A DNA stretch of 27,159 nucleotides, from assembly GCA_964512485.1 (NCBI GenBank), contig CAZEHJ010000051.1, positions 1 through 27,159 on the forward strand. The letters run 5' to 3'. The notes below the pieces were generated by a model. It ran no database searches. It was not told where the DNA came from and saw nothing but the letters and a program-made list of their open reading frames with translations. Both the position numbers and the translations under genes were made by a program. Below, piece by piece: positions 16,500-24,080 of this stretch (the stretch's first letter is position 1; each line of letters opens with the position of its first letter). The stretch comes from CAZEHJ01 sp964512485. Its GTDB lineage: Bacteria; Bacteroidota; Rhodothermia; Rhodothermales; UBA10348.

Positions 16500-16940
16500 A
16501 TGGAAGCCACCTCGAAACATATTCAATTCGGTTCGATCCGTCTTCACCCTGATACCTGTCAGATCGAACATGCACGTTCGTCGCGAAAAGTTGCGCCACG
16601 TGACATGGAGGTACTTCTGAAGCTTGTGGAGGCTGATGGGCAGGTCGTGTCACGCGACAAGCTGCTGCTCGACGTCTGGAAAGACGTCGTTGTAAATGAA
16701 GAGACCGTTTCTCTTTCCATTTCGAGAATCCGCACAGCTCTGGACGAGAGCGCACGAGAGCCCCGCATCATTCAGACAATTCCCAAGAGAGGATACAGGG
16801 CCATTGCCCCCGGAAAACGCTTCAAGGTTTCCAAAGGCCAGATGGCTTTTGCTATCGTATCCATCCTGCTGCTCATCGTGACCATGTTGTTTCTGCAGGT
16901 TCAGTCCATGTATCACCAGGTTTCGGACGCGGGGTTGTAG
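16500..16940 (+). CDS. Membrane-tethered winged-helix (OmpR/ToxR/CadC-type) transcription factor lacking a sensor domain
   Basis: A 146-residue protein with an N-terminal DNA-binding winged helix (about 8-103) and one transmembrane helix (about 114-133, MAFAIVSILLLIVTMLFLQV), leaving only some 13 residues outside. The winged helix has the marks of Trans_reg_C: FGSIRLHPDTCQIE, LLKLVEADGQVVSRDKLLLDVW, VVVNEETVSLSISRIRTAL and the wing IQTIPKRGYRAIAP. ToxR/CadC relatives carry a large periplasmic sensor domain or, in this group of bacteria, a TPR or PD40 propeller after the helix. Here that part is absent and the stop is clean. It may sense through a partner or be a truncated paralogue. A DUF2164 gene follows after 44 bases; the next gene beyond, convergent, encodes a free PD40 propeller. 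Target genes are unknown. Confidence 0.85.
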   Translation: MEATSKHIQFGSIRLHPDTCQIEHARSSRKVAPRDMEVLLKLVEADGQVVSRDKLLLDVWKDVVVNEETVSLSISRIRTALDESAREPRIIQTIPKRGYRAIAPGKRFKVSKGQMAFAIVSILLLIVTMLFLQVQSMYHQVSDAGL

Positions 16941-16984
16941 ATTCAGGGATCGAATTCCTTCAGAACCCGCCCTGTCCCCTCCCG

Positions 16985-17233
16985 ATGATTGAGTTTTCTT
17001 CTGAACAAAAAGAACTGATTACCAACGAATTACGGCGTTTTGTCAATGAAGAACTGGGGCAGGACGTAGGCACATTCGAAGCGATGGATCTTTTCGACTT
17101 CGTTTCCGAATCCATCGGCCCCATGTTTTACAATCGCGGGCTTCTCGACGCACAGGCCGTGCTGTCAAAACGAATCGATGCGGTGACGGAAGCGATCAGC
17201 GAGCTGGAGAAATCGTCAAAGCTGGAACGTTGA
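16985..17233 (+). CDS. DUF2164 family protein
   Basis: An 82-residue soluble, largely helical protein. The pattern IEFSSEQKELITNELRRF, then NEELGQDVG, then DFVSESIGPMFYNRGLLDA and a final coiled region matches the DUF2164 family as I remember it (IGPxxYNxxxxDA signature). Length is typical. Its function is not known. It starts 44 bases after the winged-helix gene on the same strand and may be co-transcribed. Its stop lies 10 bases from the convergent stop of the PD40 lipoprotein. Confidence 0.85.
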   Translation: MIEFSSEQKELITNELRRFVNEELGQDVGTFEAMDLFDFVSESIGPMFYNRGLLDAQAVLSKRIDAVTEAISELEKSSKLER

Positions 17234-17243
17234 CGCGGGCCCA

Positions 17244-19007
17244 TCAACGGTCGACAGCCCAGAAATGCACCTGGAAACTGAATACCGTGTAAGCGACTTT
17301 GCTTCCATCGGGTGAGTAGGCTGGCTGGGTTTTATGTGAGGGATCCCACGTCAATTGTTGGCCGTGCCCGCCTTCTGAAGACACTCTGAAGACCTGCAGC
17401 CATTGCCCTTCTCCATTCGCGATGTACGTGATCCACTTTCCATCATGGGACGCAGAAATTCCGGAAAACACCTGAGGCGATTCAAACTCATGGATGAGTT
17501 CGGGAGCGCCTCCTGTTCGAGCGACCTTGTAGATTGACTTCCTGTTTGCCTCTGAAGCGGCTTCGAAGACTATTTGATCCGAGCCTCCCAACCACTCGCC
17601 GTGTTGCGCGTCGAGGGGAAAGTCTCCCAGGTCCACCGGAGTTGCCCCTTGTAGTATTTCTCCAGTGTCCTGATCGATTTCGATGACGAACAGGTCGCTT
17701 CGTCGTCCTCCATTTGGCAATCGTCTGTAACTCGCGTACTGAATAAAACGCCCGTCCTCTGACCATCGCGGCCATCCCGTTTCACTCCCACCTTCTGAAA
17801 TTTGAATGGCTTCCTCGGATAGATCAGCAGGCATCAGCCAGATATCATCTCCGTTTACATGGCTATGCAGAACAATCCACTTCCCGTTGGGAGACCAGTG
17901 CAGGCTCTGATCCTCAGAATATGATTGGCGCACAACGACATCCGGTTCTTTGGCCGGAAGATCGCCCGTGACATCGACGTAGCCGACGTGCTGGCTGATG
18001 TCCGGGTAGTGAATATCATCGGTTTGCCTGCGCCAATCCCCCCAGGTGAAGCTCAGTTTCTCGCCCGTCCAGTCCCACATTGGCGTTTCGGACAGAAAGG
18101 ATGTAACGGGGGTGCTCCATCCTCCTTCAGCATCAGTCATAGCAACGAACAGGCCGTAGTCCTGGGACTTGAACAATAGCGTGCCATCCGAGGCCAGGGA
18201 TGGTGAATACGCGTCTCTATCAAAGCTCGAAATACGCATTTCGCTTCCAGACGCGAGCTCTCTTTTCCAGACGTCCAGGCGACTTCGGTCGTCAGGTTTG
18301 GAGTAGTAGAGTGTATTTCCATCAGATGAAAACACATATCGACCGTACACATGTTCAGCCCAATCCGCGGCCGGGCTTCCACACGGCATTTGTAGATCCT
18401 GACCGTGGTCAGTCAGCACCAGACATGATATGCCACCATCGGGCATGAATGCAGGAAATCCGATTCGGGCAGCAGATGCCAGCGTATCACCGGACATTCC
18501 ATTGGTCATATCGACGAGGACGAGGTGCTGCTGCCCGCCACGACTGATAATTCCCGCCGCACGTGTGCCTGATTGATCGAACACCAGTTCGCGGAATTTG
18601 CCTGAAACGCCCGGATTCCAGAGAGCATGTCTTTCGCCCGACTCGAAATCATAGCGGTACCACTGAACGGTGGACCTGTCAAACGATCGTTCTCGAACAG
18701 CAGCTGCAAACGAGGATCCAATCCAGGTCAATTGATTGATGGAATTGATACCGGGACCAAACCGTTGAGGGGGTCCCCCGGAAGAGGGAATCAGATCGAT
18801 ATACCGATCGCTGGTGTAGGCGATCCACTCTCCATCGGCAGATATGGATCCCAGTGGGTCGCGGTACGCAACCGGACCAACCTGCTCCACCGATGTCACA
18901 TATCTCAAGCGAAAATCGGAATCTGTCTGCTGATTGCAAGCAGATGACAACATCAGCAATGCAGATAGCACGACTGCCAATGCACAAGTGGCCTTGAAGG
19001 GTCTCAT
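17244..19007 (-). CDS. PD40/TolB-like beta-propeller lipoprotein
   Basis: A 587-residue exported propeller protein. The ATG at 19007 (MRPFKATCALAVVLSALLML) gives a lipoprotein-type signal ending SSAC (Cys24); the frame reaches up to an ATG at 19091, which would put 28 extra residues before the signal and is less likely. At least seven PD40-like blades are visible, among them SADGEWIAYTSDR, WSPNGKWIVLHSHVNGDDIW, WSEDGRFIQYAS, SHDGKWITYIANG and YSPDGSKVAYT near the C-terminus. No catalytic domain such as a prolyl oligopeptidase module follows, so it is probably a binding or scaffolding protein. It is divergent from the TetR gene; half-sites of a probable operator lie between them, so it may be a regulated target. 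It converges on the DUF2164 gene. Confidence 0.82.
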   Translation of the reverse strand: MRPFKATCALAVVLSALLMLSSACNQQTDSDFRLRYVTSVEQVGPVAYRDPLGSISADGEWIAYTSDRYIDLIPSSGGPPQRFGPGINSINQLTWIGSSFAAAVRERSFDRSTVQWYRYDFESGERHALWNPGVSGKFRELVFDQSGTRAAGIISRGGQQHLVLVDMTNGMSGDTLASAARIGFPAFMPDGGISCLVLTDHGQDLQMPCGSPAADWAEHVYGRYVFSSDGNTLYYSKPDDRSRLDVWKRELASGSEMRISSFDRDAYSPSLASDGTLLFKSQDYGLFVAMTDAEGGWSTPVTSFLSETPMWDWTGEKLSFTWGDWRRQTDDIHYPDISQHVGYVDVTGDLPAKEPDVVVRQSYSEDQSLHWSPNGKWIVLHSHVNGDDIWLMPADLSEEAIQISEGGSETGWPRWSEDGRFIQYASYRRLPNGGRRSDLFVIEIDQDTGEILQGATPVDLGDFPLDAQHGEWLGGSDQIVFEAASEANRKSIYKVARTGGAPELIHEFESPQVFSGISASHDGKWITYIANGEGQWLQVFRVSSEGGHGQQLTWDPSHKTQPAYSPDGSKVAYTVFSFQVHFWAVDR

Positions 19008-19095
19008 TCGAAAAAGGAATACGCTGGATGAAAAAATCCTGGTGTTCATATATAGGGATTTCGGCCATAAAACTGCGAAAGAGGGCCACATGAAC

Positions 19096-19137
19096 TACGA
19101 ACGACCAATTCGCAACTAAATGCGAATGAGATTCGTA
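19096..19137. promoter_or_regulatory. Probable TetR operator cluster between divergent genes
   Basis: Four related half-sites alternate in orientation: TACGAA (19096-19101), ATTCGCA (19108-19114), TGCGAAT (19121-19127) and ATTCGTA (19131-19137). The middle pair is a perfect 7-bp inverted repeat around 6 bases; the last pair matches at 6 of 7. The cluster lies between the TetR start (19173) and the divergent PD40 start (19007), as expected for self-regulation plus control of a neighbour. Confidence 0.55.
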
Positions 19138-19172
19138 TTTGGTTTCAATTGTTTAACATCTTCCTCCTTCAC

Positions 19173-19808
19173 ATGACGAACTGGCGAAAAAAAGCCGTCC
19201 AATCCAGAAGCCGATCAACAGAGAAAGCGTTGGCTCGAGCTGCCCGGGAATTACTGGATGACAAAGGCTTCGAACAAACACGAGTCGATGAGGTCGCGCA
19301 ACGTGCGGGTACATCCGTAGGCGGGTTTTATGCCCGGTTCAAAGGAAAATCTGCCCTGCTTCATCTTGCTGACATCGACTTTATCGATGCATGCCTCGAG
19401 GCTTTCGACGAAGCAGTCCCGGAAGACTTCGATGGCGACATATTTGATTTGCTCAGATCATATATCCGGGTAATGGTATTTCAGTTCGACAAACATCGCG
19501 ATTCCATTTTGCAGGTGCTTCGGCACGCTTCCGAGGATGAATCCGGAGAATTCAGACTTCGGACCACCGAATTCAACAACAAGATTCACGGACGCATGCG
19601 AAAGCTTCTGATGCTGAGGAAGATCTCGATTGCTCATCCCGATCCCGAATTTGCCATCAACATGACCCTGTTCATGGCATCGGCGGCGGCCCGGGAAGCT
19701 GTTCTTCGCAATGCCCTCCACGCCTACCCCGTTGACATATCACTTGAAGAACTGATAGATGTCCTGGTCTCGAGTGCGTCACTATATCTGACCATCCAAC
19801 AGTCATGA
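19173..19808 (+). CDS. TetR/AcrR family transcriptional regulator
   Basis: A 211-residue regulator. The N-terminal helix-turn-helix (about residues 15-60) is clear: AARELLDDKGFEQTRVDEVA followed by QRAGTSVGGFYARFKGKSAL, the TetR signature. The remainder is the all-helical ligand and dimer domain, which shows no group-specific motif, so the ligand is unknown. The frame extends to a TTG at 19149, but ATG at 19173 (MTNWRKKA) is the better start. The gene ends in an ATGA overlap with the serine hydrolase, so both are translated from one mRNA. Alternating ATTCGYA half-sites lie 36-77 bases upstream of the start, suggesting autorepression and control of the divergent PD40 gene. Confidence 0.93.
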   Translation: MTNWRKKAVQSRSRSTEKALARAARELLDDKGFEQTRVDEVAQRAGTSVGGFYARFKGKSALLHLADIDFIDACLEAFDEAVPEDFDGDIFDLLRSYIRVMVFQFDKHRDSILQVLRHASEDESGEFRLRTTEFNNKIHGRMRKLLMLRKISIAHPDPEFAINMTLFMASAAAREAVLRNALHAYPVDISLEELIDVLVSSASLYLTIQQS

Positions 19809-21649
19809 AAAATCTTACTCTCTTCTTTGTCGCGATATTTTGGTCGCTGGCAGCAACGCCTGCTTCTGCTCAGGTACCCGACTCCACTATTCTCTCCCTC
19901 ATGGAAGAGTTCAACGTTCCGGGCCTGTCGATCTCCGTTGTTACGGGCGATGAAATGGTAAACACTGCATTCGGACACGCTGATGCAGCAGGCCGAATCC
20001 CGGTGACCACAGATACGCCTTTCAGAATCGCATCGGTTGCCAAAGTATTGGTAGCTGCCACTGCCATGATTGAGGTTGCTGATGGATCGATAGCACTCGA
20101 AGATGATCTTTCGGCCCTGTTTCCTTCCAGCGGCCCCTTTTCCGGCCCGGTTACGCTGCACGATCTCCTTACGCACTCAGCAGGGTTCGACGAACGACTT
20201 GTCGGGTACGCCGCCCGTTCGCAAGAAGCAATGATTCCACTGGCGGATTACCTGGGCTCGAGGATGCCAGCCAGGGGTTGGCCCGTGGGCGAGCACATCA
20301 ATTACTCCAACCACGGAATGTCCCTGGCAGCCCTTGCGCTCCAGGATGCCAGTGACGAGTCGTTCGCTGATCTGGCCACAAGAAAGTTGTTTGCTCCGCT
20401 CGACATGACGAGCACCACGTTTGTCTCCCGCGACATTCCTCTGCCTGATTCGCCTGCAGAACCACTTCGTTGCAATGACGCGGGGTGCGAAACCGTCGAA
20501 CATATGTTTTCTCATGCTTACCCGGCCGGACTCACGTTTTCGACAGCACCTGACATGGGCCGATTCGTTGCTGCCGTGCTCGAGGCCAACGAATCCGGTG
20601 GCCCACTGAGCGAACTGATCCCCACCCGTTTTTCGCACGACGAAAGAATACCCGGAATGTCATATGGTTTCTTCAACCAGGAGTACGCGGGCTGGGACGT
20701 CCGGGCACATGCTGGATCAGTACCCGGATATTGGTCGCTTCTGGTCGTCATTCCCGAGAAGGATATGGGCTTTTTCTTCGTTGCCAATGGAGGAAGCTCA
20801 CGTTTTGGAGAGCGGATGCGAGATGAGTTATTGACCTCCTTGCTTGGGCCCTGGAATGCCGAGAAACCCTATCAACTGCGCTCAGAAGATCCAGAAATCC
20901 GAGCCGGAGTCTATGAGTTGACCCGCTATTCGCACGACACCATCGAGCGTTTCCCTCAGATATTCTACAACTCCATTCAGGTGTGGGCCAGCGGCGACAC
21001 ATTGTTGGTTTACTCAGGAGGACGTGTCCGGGAATATTTGCAAACCGGCGTCGATCTGTACCAAAATGTCGATGGTAAAGATCAAATCGCGTTCGGAATG
21101 CGTCGTGGCGAAGAACGCATGTTCAGGCAGAGTTTCGCATATGGTGCCGGTCTTGCCGCCGCCTATGAGAAGCGACCGTTTTACCGATCTCCTGGATTTC
21201 AGAATGAGTATGGCTCGTTTTTGATCGGGCTGCCCGTCATATTTGTTTTCGCTATCTGGCCGATCGGGGCCTTGATAGCGCTGATTCGCCGCAGAAAAAA
21301 GTCCCTCGACCGAGCTGAAAACTGGAAATTTCAGGTAGCAGGGTCAACGGTTTTGGCTGCGGCAACCGGACTTTTCGTCTGGTTCGGCTTCGGGTTCGTA
21401 GCCATGAGCAACCGCCTTTTAGAAAACGGTGAAATGTTCTTCGGTGTGCCGGAGGCGATGCAGTCAATGACTTGGATGCCCGTAGTTCACGCCCTGCTTA
21501 CGGTGATACTGATCGCTGTCTGTGTCCCCGTTTGGCGGGACAAATGGTGGGGACTGGTAAGGCGACTCCTCTTTTCTGTCACCGTATTGGGATTGATTCT
21601 TCAGCTGCACTTTTTGATCAACTGGAATTACCTGCCGGCATCCTGGTAG
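19805..21649 (+). CDS. Serine hydrolase (beta-lactamase family) with C-terminal membrane domain
   Basis: A 614-residue two-part protein. Residues 1-23 form a signal peptide ending PASAQ. A beta-lactamase/DD-peptidase-like serine hydrolase follows, with SVAK (Ser77, Lys80), YSN (Tyr167-Asn169) and HAG (His302-Gly304) as the three active-site motifs. After a linker or small beta domain (about 355-460) come four transmembrane helices (about 475-610: GLPVIFVFAIWPIGALIALI, STVLAAATGLFVWFGFGF, VVHALLTVILIAVCVPVW, LLFSVTVLGLILQLHFLI). The enzyme is thus held in the inner membrane with the active domain outside. The start overlaps the TetR stop (ATGA). Related proteins are annotated as penicillin-binding-protein-like esterases or peptidases; substrate is unknown. 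TetR control suggests response to a small molecule. Confidence 0.9.
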   Translation: MKNLTLFFVAIFWSLAATPASAQVPDSTILSLMEEFNVPGLSISVVTGDEMVNTAFGHADAAGRIPVTTDTPFRIASVAKVLVAATAMIEVADGSIALEDDLSALFPSSGPFSGPVTLHDLLTHSAGFDERLVGYAARSQEAMIPLADYLGSRMPARGWPVGEHINYSNHGMSLAALALQDASDESFADLATRKLFAPLDMTSTTFVSRDIPLPDSPAEPLRCNDAGCETVEHMFSHAYPAGLTFSTAPDMGRFVAAVLEANESGGPLSELIPTRFSHDERIPGMSYGFFNQEYAGWDVRAHAGSVPGYWSLLVVIPEKDMGFFFVANGGSSRFGERMRDELLTSLLGPWNAEKPYQLRSEDPEIRAGVYELTRYSHDTIERFPQIFYNSIQVWASGDTLLVYSGGRVREYLQTGVDLYQNVDGKDQIAFGMRRGEERMFRQSFAYGAGLAAAYEKRPFYRSPGFQNEYGSFLIGLPVIFVFAIWPIGALIALIRRRKKSLDRAENWKFQVAGSTVLAAATGLFVWFGFGFVAMSNRLLENGEMFFGVPEAMQSMTWMPVVHALLTVILIAVCVPVWRDKWWGLVRRLLFSVTVLGLILQLHFLINWNYLPASW

Positions 21650-21756
21650 GGGCTCATTTTGTACGGTACTCACCTACTCCTCATGAGGGGATCTTCAGTC
21701 AAGACGATGCTCTTTCGCGGGGCAGCGTGATCCGCGGGCCACTCTAACTTTCGGGC

Positions 21757-21779
21757 GTTTTGATCCAGCAGTTTTGATC
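21757..21779 (+). repeat. Direct repeat upstream of satP
   Basis: GTTTTGATC occurs twice (21757-21765 and 21771-21779), 14 bases apart start to start, ending 19 bases before the satP ATG. It may be an activator or repressor site, or overlap the leader; function is inferred. Confidence 0.35.
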
Positions 21780-21798
21780 ACCAGACGCGTCGCCCAAT

Positions 21799-22374
21799 AT
21801 GAGTATCAATCAGGACCTGACCGCCAATCCCGCCCCTTTGGGTCTCATGGGGTTTGGCATGACCACCGTGTTGCTCAACCTCCACAACTCGGGCCTTTTT
21901 GAGCTCGGGGCAATGATTTTGGCGATGGGCCATTTTTACGGCGGCATAGCGCAGATTATTGCCGGAATCATGGAGTGGAAGAAAGGCAACACGTTCGGTA
22001 CAGTGGCCTTCACTTCTTACGGACTGTTTTGGCTCACACTGGTGGCTCTTTTGATGATGCCGGCCCTCGGACTGGCTGAACCAGCAGAGAATTCCGCCAT
22101 GGTCGCCTACCTGCTCATGTGGGGCCTCTTCACAGCGGTGCTGTTTGTTGCAACGTTGAAAATGAATCGCGCGCTGCAGTTCGTTTTCTTCTCTCTCGCC
22201 CTTCTATTCTTCCTCCTGGCACTGGGTGACTATACCGGAAATGCCACGATCACCACTATCGCCGGCATCGAAGGAATCATCTGCGGGATGTCGGCCATCT
22301 ACACGGCCCTGGCACAGGTACTCAATGAGGTCTACGAACGAACGGTCTTGCCGATCGGAGTTGTAGGCTCTTGA
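21799..22374 (+). CDS. satP: Acetate uptake transporter, AceTr/SatP (GPR1/FUN34/YaaH) family
   Basis: A 191-residue inner-membrane protein with six transmembrane helices, the usual size for bacterial SatP. The family signature NPAPLGLMGFGMTT is at residues 10-23, followed by hydrophobic helices and the second conserved block FYGGIAQIIAGIMEWKKGNT and TVAFTSYGLFW. Known members carry acetate or succinate, typically as acetate-proton symporters or channels, assembled as hexamers. It lies 149 bases after the serine hydrolase on the same strand, probably with its own promoter. A pair of GTTTTGATC repeats precedes the start. Acetate released by the exported esterase (474-2435) or by fermentation could be its substrate; that link is inference. 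It converges on the S10 peptidase gene, with 30 bases between stops. Confidence 0.95.
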   Translation: MSINQDLTANPAPLGLMGFGMTTVLLNLHNSGLFELGAMILAMGHFYGGIAQIIAGIMEWKKGNTFGTVAFTSYGLFWLTLVALLMMPALGLAEPAENSAMVAYLLMWGLFTAVLFVATLKMNRALQFVFFSLALLFFLLALGDYTGNATITTIAGIEGIICGMSAIYTALAQVLNEVYERTVLPIGVVGS

Positions 22375-22404
22375 ATTCCGTCGATGGAAGTGGGAGCGAG
22401 ATCA

Positions 22405-23928
22405 CTACCGAGCAATCGCCGACAGAATAAAACCCGTCACGTTGTTCTTGAGGGCCAGGAGTTCGTCGTCCAGGGCATACATCATATGCCCCGCCTGGTA
22501 GTAGTTGTGCGTGATATTCTGCCGTAACTCATCTGGCAAGATCATGTGATCGGTAGTCCATTCTGTCGCGAAAAACGGTGTTGCCAGATCATAATAGCCG
22601 TTTTCGAATTGAACCTTGAGGTTCGGATTTCGAATCATGGCCTGCTCCAGATCGGGCGCAACATTCGTAGACCCGAGCCATCCTCCACCGTTGCCTCGTG
22701 ACCAATTCCAGTTTCTGGTCCCGCCACTGACCTGATACTTGTCCGTCGATTCGAATTGCAGATCCTCTCGCAAATACCGGTTGATCGCGGCCGTGTACGC
22801 CCCACTTATTGCCGGAGATTGGGCGTCGTAAAACGGCGTTTCGGCGAGCAATTCATTTGTAAATCCGTCGTATCTCGAGTCGAGACGAGAGATCACTCGC
22901 TCATCGTTTCTCAAAAGCTCGGCCCGAAATTGACCCGCGGTGACACGCAGGTTGGCTCGATCGAGGTATTCCTCGGATAGCCCTGTGTATTCGGCAAGTT
23001 GCTTGCGCACCGCAGCCACGTCTGAATCCGGTGCCGAAGCACCTTGGGCGAGCACCGTTGCATAATCAGTTGTGGCAAACGTGCGCACTTCGCTCAACCA
23101 TGCTTCAAGATCTGCCGGCCATTCGATGACCCCGTGATAGGCGGCAGAAATGGCGTATGTGGGCATGAAGGTGACGTATGACACATCGCGACCAGCGCCA
23201 AATCGAAGCGTTTCAAAGTCCAGTACCGATGAAACCATCACGACGCCGTTGAAATGCATTCCAGCACGATTTTGCAGCCTGTTTACCAACACGGCGTTGC
23301 GCGTGGTGCCGTAGCTCTCACCGATCAAAAACTTGGGCGAATTCCACCGATCGTTTCGCGTGACGTACTGCGTGATAAACTGCGTCAGTGAAGCGGCGTC
23401 CTCGTCGATTCCCCAGTATTCACTTCCCTCTCCTTCGCCGACAACGCGACTGAACCCAGTCCCGATGGGGTCAATGAACACCATATCCGTGACGCCAATC
23501 AGCGAACCCGGATTGTCTTCAACATCGTACGGTGGCGGAGGGGTTGGATCGGGGTCGTTCACCAAAACCCTTTTGGGACCAAACGCGCCCATGTGCAACC
23601 ACATCGACGCCGAGCCCGGACCCCCGTTGAAAATGAACGAAACAGGCCTCGAACCCGCTTCTTCCCCTTCCACTGTGTACGCTGTGAAATACAGACTGCC
23701 TGTTACTTCTCCGTCATCGTTCTTGAGATGAATGGTTGCCGCGGTAGCTGTGTACGAAATGGTTTCACCATCGATCTGGATTGAGTGCTGGGTAACTGTT
23801 TCTCGTTCTGGAGGGATCGCCTTCGCTTCTTGCGGGCTTTCGGCATCTTGCGCGTGCGATGCGCCGGCGAATCCAAAGATGCATACCGTCAGAAAAAGTA
23901 CAGGAACCGAGGAACGTAAAACGCGCAT
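22405..23928 (-). CDS. Exported S10 family serine carboxypeptidase
   Basis: A 507-residue secreted peptidase of the carboxypeptidase Y (S10) family. The signal peptide (1-27) ends GASHAQ. Diagnostic blocks: FNGGPGSASMW (oxyanion region), IDPIGTGFSR, nucleophile elbow LIGESYGTTR (Ser205), NGYYDLATPF (Asp447) and YQAGHMMY (His481), so the triad is complete. It removes C-terminal residues from peptides outside the cytoplasm; bacterial members of this clade are common in proteolytic marine and soil bacteria. It is divergent from the Asp-box propeller lipoprotein over a 152-base gap that contains an 8-base direct repeat. Start ATG at 23928 is well supported by the signal peptide. Confidence 0.93.
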   Translation of the reverse strand: MRVLRSSVPVLFLTVCIFGFAGASHAQDAESPQEAKAIPPERETVTQHSIQIDGETISYTATAATIHLKNDDGEVTGSLYFTAYTVEGEEAGSRPVSFIFNGGPGSASMWLHMGAFGPKRVLVNDPDPTPPPPYDVEDNPGSLIGVTDMVFIDPIGTGFSRVVGEGEGSEYWGIDEDAASLTQFITQYVTRNDRWNSPKFLIGESYGTTRNAVLVNRLQNRAGMHFNGVVMVSSVLDFETLRFGAGRDVSYVTFMPTYAISAAYHGVIEWPADLEAWLSEVRTFATTDYATVLAQGASAPDSDVAAVRKQLAEYTGLSEEYLDRANLRVTAGQFRAELLRNDERVISRLDSRYDGFTNELLAETPFYDAQSPAISGAYTAAINRYLREDLQFESTDKYQVSGGTRNWNWSRGNGGGWLGSTNVAPDLEQAMIRNPNLKVQFENGYYDLATPFFATEWTTDHMILPDELRQNITHNYYQAGHMMYALDDELLALKNNVTGFILSAIAR

Positions 23929-23980
23929 GGAAATGTCCAGAAATGCAGATTGGTGGTCTTTTGCTCAGCCTTTCGAGCAT

Positions 23981-24007
23981 GGCTGCTAAAGTAGGTCGGG
24001 GCTGCTA
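23981..24007 (+). repeat. Direct repeat in divergent promoter region
   Basis: GGCTGCTA occurs at 23981-23988 and 24000-24007, 19 bases apart start to start, in the gap between the S10 peptidase and the propeller lipoprotein. The second copy runs into TACATTGT, a partial TAnnTTTG match. Chance is possible. Confidence 0.25.
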
Positions 24008-24080
24008 CATTGTAAAAAACGGTCCAGGATCACTCGATACGCCGAAGATGTGTCGACCATTTTGTAACGAAGAACGAGTT

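Noticed and set aside
21679..21688. The palindrome CCTCATGAGG after the serine hydrolase
   Set aside because: It has no loop and no T-run, so it is unlikely to be a terminator; length is compatible with chance.
23859..24080. An in-frame upstream extension of the propeller lipoprotein
   Set aside because: It overlaps the start of the divergent S10 gene and would bury the lipoprotein signal that begins at 24081.
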